A DNA stretch of 5,783 bases, taken from NCBI GenBank assembly GCA_017990155.1, contig JAGNOM010000066.1:1-5783 (forward strand), read 5' to 3'. Under the pieces are notes generated by a model. It saw nothing but the letters and a program-made list of their open reading frames with translations, was not told where the DNA came from and ran no database searches. The DNA comes from Propionivibrio sp. GTDB taxonomy: Bacteria > Pseudomonadota > Gammaproteobacteria > Burkholderiales > Rhodocyclaceae. A program made the position numbers and the translations under genes. This document shows, one piece after another, positions 1 through 5,783 of this stretch (position 1 is its first letter; the number at the start of each line of letters is the position of its first letter).

Positions 1-24
1 CTTCCCTCCTTGTCATTTCTCCCC

Positions 25-360
25 ATGCCGGACTTTGCCTGCCTGAGTTGCGGCGCCTGTTGCGCCGCGTTTCGTGTCGATTTTCACTGCGCCGACCTGG
101 CGACCGCCGACTCGGCCGGTGTGCCCGTTGAAATGACCGTACCGTTGACGGCGACCCTGGTCCGCATGCGCGGCACCGACGAAGCGCCGCCTCGCTGTAT
201 CGCGCTGGAAGGCGAAGTCGGGAAGTCAGTCTCCTGCACGATTTACGAGCGACGCCCCGGCCCGTGCCGGGATTTCGCGCCGTACGCGCCCCTGGGTATC
301 GGTGACGATGCCTGAGATCGGGCCAGAAGGCGGCACGGCCTGCCGCCGCTGGCCCTATGA
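25..360 (+). CDS. YkgJ-family cysteine-cluster protein, candidate selenoprotein (in-frame UGA at 313-315)
   Basis: The protein is small and soluble, from a family (YkgJ, COG0727) thought to bind zinc or an iron-sulfur cluster; its biochemical role is unknown. Cysteines seen are C6, C9, C12 and C13 (CxxCxxCC), C58 (PRCIAL), C71 (SCTIYE) and C81 (GPCRDF), the usual family spacing. Conventional reading stops at TGA 313-315 after 96 residues (...GIGDDA). Family members known to me, such as E. coli YkgJ, continue with AC(N/D)RARA(K/R)xGLxPL. Here the codons after TGA give DRARRRHGLPPLAL and then TGA at 358-360, so the UGA sits exactly on the conserved cysteine. I therefore annotate 111 residues with possible selenocysteine at 97. 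A strong hairpin follows the UGA. ATG 25 is chosen because the CxxC motif begins five residues later. TTG 10 is possible, the frame is open to the left edge, and no ribosome site is visible. If UGA is a true stop, the gene is a truncated version ending at 315. Confidence 0.72.
320..355 (+). promoter_or_regulatory. Candidate bacterial SECIS hairpin after in-frame UGA
   Basis: The outer stem GGGCCAG (320-326) pairs perfectly with CTGGCCC (349-355). After an AA/G internal loop, the inner stem GGCGGCA (329-335) pairs perfectly with TGCCGCC (341-347), leaving the loop CGGCC (336-340). The loop starts 21 nt after the UGA and has a G in its first two positions. The inner stem starts 13 nt after the UGA, close to the 11-nt spacing in E. 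coli fdhF. These features match what is known of SelB-binding SECIS elements. Unlike fdhF, there is no bulged U in the upper stem and the loop has GGC rather than GGU. No T-run follows, so a terminator is unlikely. Confidence 0.5.
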
Positions 361-370
361 AAGGAATTCC

Positions 371-595
371 ATGTCGATTGTTGTTGAAGTTCGCGGCGAG
401 TACATCCAGCTCGACCAGTTGCTGAAAACCACCGGGCTGTGCCATTCCGGCGGCTACGCGCATTCCGAGATTGAAGCAGGGAACGTCCGGGTCGATGGCG
501 CCGTCGAAACAAGAAAGCGCGCCAAGCTGCGCCCCGGGCAGCGGGTTGCTTATGCCGGCGAAACGGTGGAGCTGGTGGCCGGGCAGGCTTCCTGA
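371..595 (+). CDS. S4-domain RNA-binding protein, YbcJ type
   Basis: This is a 74-residue protein made almost entirely of one S4 (alpha-L) RNA-binding motif. Residues 41-52 (VDGAVETRKRAK) are nearly identical to the hallmark stretch of E. coli YbcJ. The preceding QLDQLLK and following PGQRV segments also fit. The length agrees with YbcJ (about 70 residues). YbcJ-like proteins are basic and bind RNA. The related Gram-positive RlbA/YaaA proteins are linked to ribosome assembly, but the exact target of the proteobacterial type is not established. The start at 371 is chosen because AAGGA lies at 361-365 with 5-nt spacing; upstream in-frame starts lack such a site and would add unrelated residues. 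The gene begins 10 nt after the read-through stop of the cysteine-cluster gene, suggesting a shared transcript. Confidence 0.88.
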   Translation: MSIVVEVRGEYIQLDQLLKTTGLCHSGGYAHSEIEAGNVRVDGAVETRKRAKLRPGQRVAYAGETVELVAGQAS

Positions 596-628
596 ACTGG
601 AGCGTGCTGCTTATTTTCCGGTGTCCTC

Positions 629-657
629 TTCACAGGGGATTGCTTATCTTATAACAT
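629..657 (+). promoter_or_regulatory. Candidate sigma-70 promoter for acnB
   Basis: TTCACA (629-634, five of six to TTGACA) and TAACAT (652-657, four of six to TATAAT) are separated by 17 nt. The region is the only AT-rich stretch between the S4 gene and acnB. Transcription would start near 664, giving a leader of about 135 nt. This is a prediction from consensus matching only. Confidence 0.4.
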
Positions 658-665
658 ATATAAGA
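647..665. promoter_or_regulatory. Operator-like dyad over the acnB -10 region
   Basis: TCTTATA (647-653) and TATAAGA (659-665) form a perfect 7-bp inverted repeat with a 5-nt spacer. It overlaps the proposed -10 and start site of acnB, the position expected for a repressor operator. The symmetry and size would suit a homodimeric winged-helix regulator such as a GntR/FadR type, but the factor is not in the window and its identity is inference. Confidence 0.45.
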
Positions 666-798
666 CTTGTCGCCCGGTCGCGGCCGAAGGGTGAGGAAGG
701 GAACGCGTTCAACGCCTTCTAGCAGTCCGGTCGTACCGTACTATGATGAACTGGATGTAGTTTTTTGCCCCGAGCAACCTTTGAGAAAGGACGCCCCC
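666..798 (+). other. 5' leader and ribosome-binding site of acnB
   Basis: This stretch of about 133 nt follows the predicted promoter. It holds a perfect 10-bp palindrome, GAACGCGTTC (701-710), flanked by GAAGG (696-700) and CCTTC (715-719), which could form a modest hairpin. The ribosome site AAAGGA (786-791) lies 7 nt before the ATG at 799. I recognise no known riboswitch. The acnB frame is open back through the leader, but an upstream start at TTG 667 has no ribosome site and gives sequence unlike AcnB. Confidence 0.4.
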
Positions 799-3396
799 AT
801 GCTGGAATCCTATCGTGCCCACGTTGCCGAGCGCGCTGCGCTTGGTATCCCGCCGCTCCCGCTGACCGCCAAGCAAACGACTGAACTGGTCGAGCTGCTG
901 AAGAATCCGCCGGCCGGGGAAGAGCAAGCGCTGGTCGAACTGATTACCTATCGTGTTCCAGCCGGGGTTGATGACGCGGCTAAGGTCAAGGCCGAGTTCC
1001 TGGCCAAGCTTGCCAAGGGCGAAGAGTCTTGTGCGCTGGTTTCGCGCGCCAAAGCGACCGAATTGCTCGGAACCATGCTCGGCGGCTACAACGTCAAGCC
1101 AATGATCGATGTGCTCGGTGACGCTGAAGTCGGCAAAGTCGCCGCCGAAGGGCTCAAGAAAACTCTGCTCGTGTTCGATTTCTTCCACGACGTCAAGGAG
1201 TTGGCAGACCAAGGCAATTTGAACGCCAAGGCCGTCCTGCAATCGTGGGCCGACGCCGAATGGTTTACTTCGCGACCGGAAGTGCCGGCATCGCAGAAGA
1301 TCACCGTGTTCAAGGTCACCGGCGAAACCAATACCGACGACCTCTCGCCGGCGCCCGACGCCTGGTCGCGCCCCGATATTCCGTTGCACGCGCTGGCCAT
1401 GCTCAAGAATCCGCGTCCGGGGATCGAAGCCGATAAGGCGGGTGAACGCGGCCCGCTAAAACAACTCGAGGCGCTGGGCAAGAAAGGCAACCTGATCGCC
1501 TATGTCGGCGACGTGGTCGGGACGGGTTCGTCGCGCAAATCCGCGACCAATTCGGTACTGTGGTTTACCGGCGAAGATATCCCCTTCGTTCCGAACAAGC
1601 GCTTCGGTGGCGTCTGTCTGGGCACCAAGATCGCGCCGATCTTCTTCAATACGATGGAAGACGCTGGTGCGCTGCCGATCGAGCTGAACGTCGAAGACAT
1701 GAACATGGGCGACGAGGTCGAGCTTCGGATCGACATGGCGACGACCAAGGTGACGGCTCTGAAGAACGGTGCCGTCATCGCCGAATCGCAGCTCAAGACG
1801 CCGGTGATCCTCGACGAAGTCCGTGCCGGCGGACGTATCCCGCTGATCATCGGCCGTGGCCTGACGGCCAAGGCGCGCGAAGCGCTCGGCCTGCCCGCGT
1901 CAACGCTGTTCCGGCTGCCGCAAAGCCCGGCCGATACGGGCAAGGGCTACACCCTGGCGCAGAAGATGGTTGGCCGCGCCTGCGGCCTGCCGGAGGGGAA
2001 GGGAATCCTGCCCGGCACCTACTGCGAGCCGAGGATGGCCACCGTGGGATCGCAAGACACCACTGGCCCGATGACGCGCGACGAACTGAAAGACTTGGCC
2101 TGCCTCGGTTTCTCGGCGGACATGGTAATGCAGTCCTTCTGCCACACCGCGGCCTACCCGAAGCTGGTCGACGTCAAGACCCACCGCACGCTGCCGAGCT
2201 TCATCACCACGCGCGGCGGCGTTTCGCTGCGCCCGGGCGACGGCATCATCCACAGCTGGCTGAACCGCCTGCTGTTGCCCGATACCGTCGGCACCGGTGG
2301 CGATTCGCATACGCGTTTCCCGATCGGCATTTCCTTCCCGGCCGGTTCCGGGCTGGTCGCCTTTGCCGCTGCTACTGGCGTCATGCCGCTCGATATGCCG
2401 GAATCCGTGCTGATCCGCTTCAAGGGCAAGATGCAGGAAGGCGTCACGCTGCGCGATCTCGTCAATGCGATTCCTTACTACGCGATCAAGCAGGGTTTGC
2501 TGACCGTCGCCAAGCAGGGCAAGAAGAACATCTTCTCCGGCCGCATCCTCGAAATCGAAGGCTTGCCCGACCTCAAGGTCGAACAGGCGTTTGAGCTTTC
2601 CGACGCTTCCGCCGAACGTTCGGCCGCTGGCTGTACTGTCCATTTGGACAAGGCGCCGATCATCGAATACATGCGCTCGAACATCACGCTGATGAAGTGG
2701 ATGATCGCCAACGGCTACTCCGATGCGCGTACTCTCGGACGTCGCGTCAAGGCGATGGAGGCGTGGATTGCCAAGCCCGAATTGCTCAAGGCCGATGCGG
2801 GCGCCGAGTACGCCGCCGTGATCGAAATTGATCTGGCCGACGTCAAGGAGCCGATCGTCGCCTGCCCGAACGACCCGGACGACGTAAAGCTGCTTTCCGA
2901 AGTCGCCGGCGCCAAGATCGACGAAGTCTTCATCGGCTCGTGCATGACCAACATCGGCCACTTCCGCGCCGCAGGCAAGATTCTCGACGGCAAATCGGAC
3001 ATCCCGACGCGCCTGTGGATCGCCCCGCCGACCAAGATGGACGCAATGATTCTCAACGAGGAAGGCTACTACGCCATTCTCGGCAAGAGCGGTGCGCGCA
3101 TGGAGATGCCCGGCTGCTCGTTGTGCATGGGCAACCAGGCGCAGATCCGGAAAGGCAGTACGGCGATTTCGACTTCGACGCGCAACTTCCCGAACCGTCT
3201 CGGCATCGATACCTTTGTTTATCTCGGTTCCGCCGAACTGGCGGCCATCTGCGCGTTGCTGGGCAAGATTCCGAGCGTTGGCGAGTATCTCGAGCAGGTC
3301 AAAGCGGTCAACGCCAAGGCCGCCGATGTCTACCGCTACATGAACTTCGACCAGATTTCGGAGTTCAGCGAGATGGCGGAGACGGTGACGGTCTGA
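799..3396 (+). CDS. acnB: Aconitate hydratase B (bifunctional aconitase / 2-methylisocitrate dehydratase)
   Basis: This cytoplasmic [4Fe-4S] enzyme interconverts citrate and isocitrate via cis-aconitate in the TCA and glyoxylate cycles; AcnB enzymes also hydrate 2-methyl-cis-aconitate in propionate breakdown. The 865 residues equal the length of E. coli AcnB and align with it end to end. Order: HEAT-like helical domain (about 1-160), swivel domain (about 165-380, with GETNTDDLSPAPDAWSRPD from 175 and GTGSSRKSATNS from 241), then the catalytic domains (GGDSHTRFP, with D502, H504 and R506). Cluster ligands are C715 (GSCMTNIGHF), C773 and C776 (PGCSLCMGN). No key residue is missing. The start at ATG 799 reproduces the family N-terminus (MLESYRAHVAERAALGI) and has AAAGGA 7 nt upstream. 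The gene has its own candidate promoter and a terminator just downstream. In E. coli, AcnB lacking its cluster binds mRNA; whether this one does is unknown. Confidence 0.99.
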   Translation: MLESYRAHVAERAALGIPPLPLTAKQTTELVELLKNPPAGEEQALVELITYRVPAGVDDAAKVKAEFLAKLAKGEESCALVSRAKATELLGTMLGGYNVKPMIDVLGDAEVGKVAAEGLKKTLLVFDFFHDVKELADQGNLNAKAVLQSWADAEWFTSRPEVPASQKITVFKVTGETNTDDLSPAPDAWSRPDIPLHALAMLKNPRPGIEADKAGERGPLKQLEALGKKGNLIAYVGDVVGTGSSRKSATNSVLWFTGEDIPFVPNKRFGGVCLGTKIAPIFFNTMEDAGALPIELNVEDMNMGDEVELRIDMATTKVTALKNGAVIAESQLKTPVILDEVRAGGRIPLIIGRGLTAKAREALGLPASTLFRLPQSPADTGKGYTLAQKMVGRACGLPEGKGILPGTYCEPRMATVGSQDTTGPMTRDELKDLACLGFSADMVMQSFCHTAAYPKLVDVKTHRTLPSFITTRGGVSLRPGDGIIHSWLNRLLLPDTVGTGGDSHTRFPIGISFPAGSGLVAFAAATGVMPLDMPESVLIRFKGKMQEGVTLRDLVNAIPYYAIKQGLLTVAKQGKKNIFSGRILEIEGLPDLKVEQAFELSDASAERSAAGCTVHLDKAPIIEYMRSNITLMKWMIANGYSDARTLGRRVKAMEAWIAKPELLKADAGAEYAAVIEIDLADVKEPIVACPNDPDDVKLLSEVAGAKIDEVFIGSCMTNIGHFRAAGKILDGKSDIPTRLWIAPPTKMDAMILNEEGYYAILGKSGARMEMPGCSLCMGNQAQIRKGSTAISTSTRNFPNRLGIDTFVYLGSAELAAICALLGKIPSVGEYLEQVKAVNAKAADVYRYMNFDQISEFSEMAETVTV

Positions 3397-3423
3397 TCGT
3401 ATTCCTGCAGCAGTAACATCAAG

Positions 3424-3464
3424 CGCCGGTCGCACCAGTGAAAACTGGGCGGCCGGCGTATTTT
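3424..3464 (+). terminator. Rho-independent terminator of acnB
   Basis: CGCCGGTCGC (3424-3433) and CCAGT (3435-3439) pair with ACTGG (3444-3448) and GCGGCCGGCG (3449-3458) around a GAAA tetraloop. A3434 is bulged and there is one G-U pair. A short T-rich tail, TATTTT, follows at 3459-3464. The hairpin lies 28 nt after the acnB stop. It also sits immediately past the stop of the convergent hydrolase gene, so it may partly terminate that transcript too, although the opposite-strand tail is poor in U. Confidence 0.82.
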
Positions 3465-4492
3465 CATTGCAGCAAGCGCGCCACTACCGGGTCGAGCGCT
3501 GCCATGAACGCCTCGACTGCGCGCGTGTAGTCGCCGGGCGTTCCCAGGTCCGCATTGATCGCGCCGTGGTTCTTGCGCTGCGGCAGCGCGGACGCTCTGA
3601 CACCAAGTCCATTGCTCTTGTCGGCATAGGCGCTGGCTTGTGCGCATGGATCGTCCTTGCGCGTTGTCGAGCAGACGCCGAGCCACGGCGCGGCGGTCTG
3701 GTCGAGTTTGTGAAACGGCGAGGCGGCGATCCACTCGCTTTCGGAGTCCCCGAAGGCCTCGCGGTAGCGCACTTGCAGGAAGGAATAGACATTCGGCATC
3801 TGTCGGACGACGTCGATCGCTCCGGCGTCGAGCGAGACCGTGCCGAGAATCCGGCCGACGGCGTGCGCGTTGCGCATCGAGGCATCGGCATTGACCAGCG
3901 AGACAAGATGCGCGCCGGCCGAGTGGCCCATCAGGATCACGCGCTTCGGATCGCCGCCCCAGTCGCTGGCTTTGGCCTGAACAAAGGCGGTGGCCTTGGC
4001 GATGTGATGGGCCTGTGCCAGCGCGTTGCTGCCGTCGCCGACCATCGGGTAGTTGGCGGAAACAACGATGAAACCCTTCCGCACCCAACGGGCGACCTTG
4101 TTCTCCGTCACTTTTCCCGCCGCCTTGTCGCCGACGCACCAGCCGCCGCCGTGCACCATCAGCACGATCGGCGCGCCGGGACTTTTGTCGGCGCTCTTCG
4201 GGAGAAATACGTCGAGTTTTTGCCGCGTATCCGGGCCGTAGGCGACGTCCCCGAGATCCGGCGTGGACGCGGCGCTTCTCCGGCTCGCGCGCTGTTGCAG
4301 GCCCTCGACTTTCTTTGACCATTCCGCGCAACTCAAGGCGTTGGCGCCCATATCGGACAATTCACCGGCCTCGGCGTGGGCTTGTCGCTCACGCAAGCGA
4401 TCACGCAACGGCCCGGCCGTCGCCTGTTCGGGGATGAGTTGCGTCAACAGAACGGCCACGAATCCGGATGTCAGGCTTCTTGCGAGATTCAT
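3464..4492 (-). CDS. Exported alpha/beta-hydrolase (esterase/BD-FAE-like)
   Basis: This 342-residue protein has a predicted Sec signal peptide: a short basic start, a hydrophobic stretch at about 7-20, and an ATA signal-peptidase site with cleavage after residue 26. It is probably periplasmic or secreted. A helical, charged linker (about 27-80) precedes the alpha/beta-hydrolase fold. The oxyanion motif HGGGW is at 114-118 and the nucleophile elbow GHSAG at 189-193 (S191). The likely acid is D280 or D281, and the likely base is H309 (KNHGAIN). This is the HGGG-type carboxylesterase pattern seen in carboxylesterases and feruloyl-esterase-like proteins; the substrate cannot be read from sequence. 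Cysteines at 55, 119, 274 and 283 could form disulfides outside the cytoplasm. The ATG overlaps the stop of the upstream sensor-kinase gene by ATGA, with AAGGA 9 nt before it, which supports this start. Family confidence is high; function is generic. Confidence 0.9.
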   Translation of the reverse strand: MNLARSLTSGFVAVLLTQLIPEQATAGPLRDRLRERQAHAEAGELSDMGANALSCAEWSKKVEGLQQRASRRSAASTPDLGDVAYGPDTRQKLDVFLPKSADKSPGAPIVLMVHGGGWCVGDKAAGKVTENKVARWVRKGFIVVSANYPMVGDGSNALAQAHHIAKATAFVQAKASDWGGDPKRVILMGHSAGAHLVSLVNADASMRNAHAVGRILGTVSLDAGAIDVVRQMPNVYSFLQVRYREAFGDSESEWIAASPFHKLDQTAAPWLGVCSTTRKDDPCAQASAYADKSNGLGVRASALPQRKNHGAINADLGTPGDYTRAVEAFMAALDPVVARLLQ

Positions 4493-4506
4493 TGCCAGGC
4501 TTCCTT
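4489..4506 (-). promoter_or_regulatory. ATGA start/stop overlap with internal ribosome site
   Basis: On the - strand, ATGA (4492-4489) combines the hydrolase ATG with the kinase TGA. AAGGA (4506-4502) lies within the kinase coding end, 9 nt ahead of the ATG. This is the usual arrangement for translational coupling by terminating ribosomes, and it means the two proteins are made from one transcript. Confidence 0.8.
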
Positions 4507-5783
4507 ATCGAGCCGCGCTAACACCTGTTCGAGCGAGGCCCGTGCCGGACCGTAGTGCAGTTGCCGGACGTCCTGGATAGTGCTGGCCAGCACTTCGGAC
4601 CATTCGGTCGTGCACGTTATTTCCTCGATGTCGGCGATCAGCTGGCGGGCGTTGAGGCTCTTTGCTTGCAGCGCCTGGTCGAGTTGTTCGAGCAGCGATC
4701 TGAGCGCGGCGGAGTCGATCGCGTGCTCGCCTTGTTCATTGACCGGCGCTTTGGCGGCCTGGATTTTCTCGAAGTCGCTGATCAGGACGAAAACGCGGTC
4801 GTACTCGCGCAGGAGATCGGCGGTCAGCGCCGCCAGTTGCGGGTGCTCGCCGTTCCGGATGTGTTCGCAGACGCGGTGGGCGCACAGGCGCAGGGTATGG
4901 CAGCCGATGTTGCCGGCCTCGCCCTTGAGGTTGTGGGCTTCCAGATACAACTGGTCGAGATCGTTGCCGGTGGCCGGCGCCTGTAGTCGCGGGGCGGTTT
5001 CCTGATGGCGCTTGGCGAAGCTGTGCAGCAGGATCCGATAGAGCCTGACGTTGCCGCCGATGCGCACGAGGCTTTCGCGTACGGAAAGGCCGGGCAGGGC
5101 GCGCTCGATGGTTTCGACGTCCTCGTCGGCGGCGAATTCGGCGCGGACCGGCGGCAGCGGGGCGCTTCCGTACCGGCCTTCTTCGGTCGGGCGAATCCAG
5201 CGTGTCAGCGTTTCCGCGAGGTCTTGCGGGTCGACCGGTTTTGCCACGTGATCGTTCATCCCCGCGGCGGCGCTGGCTTCCCGATCCTTGGCCATCGCCG
5301 CGGCGGTCATGGCGATGATCGGCAGGCCGGCGAGACCGGGCAGTGCGCGAATGCGGCGCGTGGCTTCAAAGCCGTCCATCACCGGCATGTGCAGATCCAT
5401 GAGGACGGCGTCGAAGCGGTGGTGCTGCACGAGATTCAAGGCCTCTTGCCCGTTGTTGGCGACGGTGACGACAAGTTCGCCCTTGGTCAGGAACTCTCTC
5501 GCCACCTGCTGATTGAGTTCGTTGTCCTCAACGAGCAGGACGTGTGCAGCGCGAATCCGCGATAGCGTGGCGCGCGTCGCGTCGAAGACGTCGCCGATGG
5601 CGGCACGCGGCAGTTCCTTCCCGTTCTGAAGCTGGACGAGCGTGTCAAACAGGCCGGACGGCGTGACCGGCTTGCCGAGGATGGCGTTGATCCTCAGGTC
5701 GCTCGCCTCGTTGAGCAGGTCGGTTTTGCCGTAGGCGGTGACCATGATGACGGTCGGCGGCCGGGCTGGCGTTTGTCCGGCGT
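4489..5783 (-). CDS. Hybrid sensor histidine kinase, C-terminal part (REC-REC-HPt), truncated by window edge
   Basis: The frame is open to the right edge, and 430 complete residues are visible. Numbering is from the internal Met at 5743-5745, which is inside a domain and not the start. First comes the end of a receiver domain (PTVIMVTAYG, with the switch Thr at 3 and Lys25 in GKPV). A complete second receiver follows (about 68-184): acidic pair E73/D74, phospho-acceptor D117 (LMDLHMP), T147 and K169. A histidine phosphotransfer domain follows (about 210-325) with phospho-His H271 in AHNLKGEAGNIG. A helical C-terminal extension (about 342-418) lacks a second HxLKG motif. This is the layout of complex phosphorelay kinases; the sensor and kinase domains would lie beyond 5783. 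The signal and output regulator are unknown. The gene probably heads the operon with the downstream hydrolase. Confidence 0.95.
   Translation of the reverse strand, partial: AGQTPARPPTVIMVTAYGKTDLLNEASDLRINAILGKPVTPSGLFDTLVQLQNGKELPRAAIGDVFDATRATLSRIRAAHVLLVEDNELNQQVAREFLTKGELVVTVANNGQEALNLVQHHRFDAVLMDLHMPVMDGFEATRRIRALPGLAGLPIIAMTAAAMAKDREASAAAGMNDHVAKPVDPQDLAETLTRWIRPTEEGRYGSAPLPPVRAEFAADEDVETIERALPGLSVRESLVRIGGNVRLYRILLHSFAKRHQETAPRLQAPATGNDLDQLYLEAHNLKGEAGNIGCHTLRLCAHRVCEHIRNGEHPQLAALTADLLREYDRVFVLISDFEKIQAAKAPVNEQGEHAIDSAALRSLLEQLDQALQAKSLNARQLIADIEEITCTTEWSEVLASTIQDVRQLHYGPARASLEQVLARLDKEAWQ

Noticed and set aside
320..357. Hairpin after the UGA as a Rho-independent terminator
   Set aside because: No T-run follows; the sequence continues into the ribosome site and start of the S4 gene.
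302..370. Longer start (GTG 302) for the S4-domain gene
   Set aside because: The added 23 residues are unlike the family and overlap the end of the cysteine-cluster gene and its hairpin. ATG 371 has AAGGA at proper spacing.
596..628. Terminator after the S4 gene
   Set aside because: Only very short pairings (3-4 bp) precede the T-rich stretch at 611-617, too weak to call.
739..747. Second acnB promoter with TATGAT (742-747) as -10
   Set aside because: The -10 match is good, but no acceptable -35 lies 16-18 nt upstream and there is no extended TGn element.
667..798. 44-codon N-terminal extension of acnB from TTG 667
   Set aside because: It has no ribosome site, is unlike AcnB N-termini and overlaps the predicted transcription start. 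ATG 799 has a good site and matches the family start.
1560..2594. 344-codon open frame on the + strand inside acnB in another frame
   Set aside because: The translation is Arg/Pro/His-rich low-complexity sequence typical of a shifted GC-rich gene, with no ribosome site. The acnB frame is intact throughout.
1900..3435. 511-codon open frame on the - strand opposite acnB
   Set aside because: It lies antisense to an unmistakable acnB and results from GC-rich codon bias. The translation is rich in Arg, His and Asp and shows no domain.
3467..4318. 283-codon + strand frame opposite the hydrolase
   Set aside because: The - strand frame has a signal peptide and catalytic motifs. The + strand reading has no recognisable domain and begins beside the terminator.

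Overview
This window looks like chromosomal DNA from a GC-rich betaproteobacterium. Rhodocyclales-type organisms fit best. That placement is inferred from codon use and from close resemblance of the proteins to enterobacterial and betaproteobacterial families; no marker gene proves it. No mobile element, CRISPR array, rRNA or tRNA was seen.

The left third reads on the + strand. A small cysteine-cluster protein of the YkgJ type (25-360) is followed after 10 nt by an S4-type RNA-binding protein of the YbcJ type (371-595). A 203-nt intergenic region then carries a candidate promoter with a 7-bp dyad over its -10. Next comes a full-length aconitase B (acnB, 799-3396), closed by a hairpin terminator (3424-3464). 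The right part reads on the - strand, convergent with acnB. It holds the C-terminal part of a hybrid sensor kinase (receiver, receiver, HPt; runs off the right edge), which overlaps by ATGA an exported alpha/beta-hydrolase (3464-4492). That pair is probably one translationally coupled operon.

The most interesting observation is in the first gene. Its frame is interrupted by a UGA at 313-315, exactly where the family has a conserved cysteine. The frame stays open for 14 more codons that match the family C-terminus (an RARRRHGLPPL stretch) and stops 10 nt before the next start codon. Directly after the UGA lies a two-part hairpin (320-355, 7+7 bp, 5-nt loop) with the geometry of a bacterial SECIS element. 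The gene is therefore a candidate selenoprotein: a YkgJ-family protein with selenocysteine replacing a putative metal-ligand cysteine. The alternative, a recent TGC-to-TGA nonsense mutation or a base-call error, cannot be excluded from one sequence.

Functionally, acnB supplies the TCA cycle and glyoxylate cycle. The S4 protein probably acts on ribosomal or other RNA. The - strand pair combines a phosphorelay sensor with a periplasmic or secreted esterase-like enzyme. No functional link between the two strands is evident.
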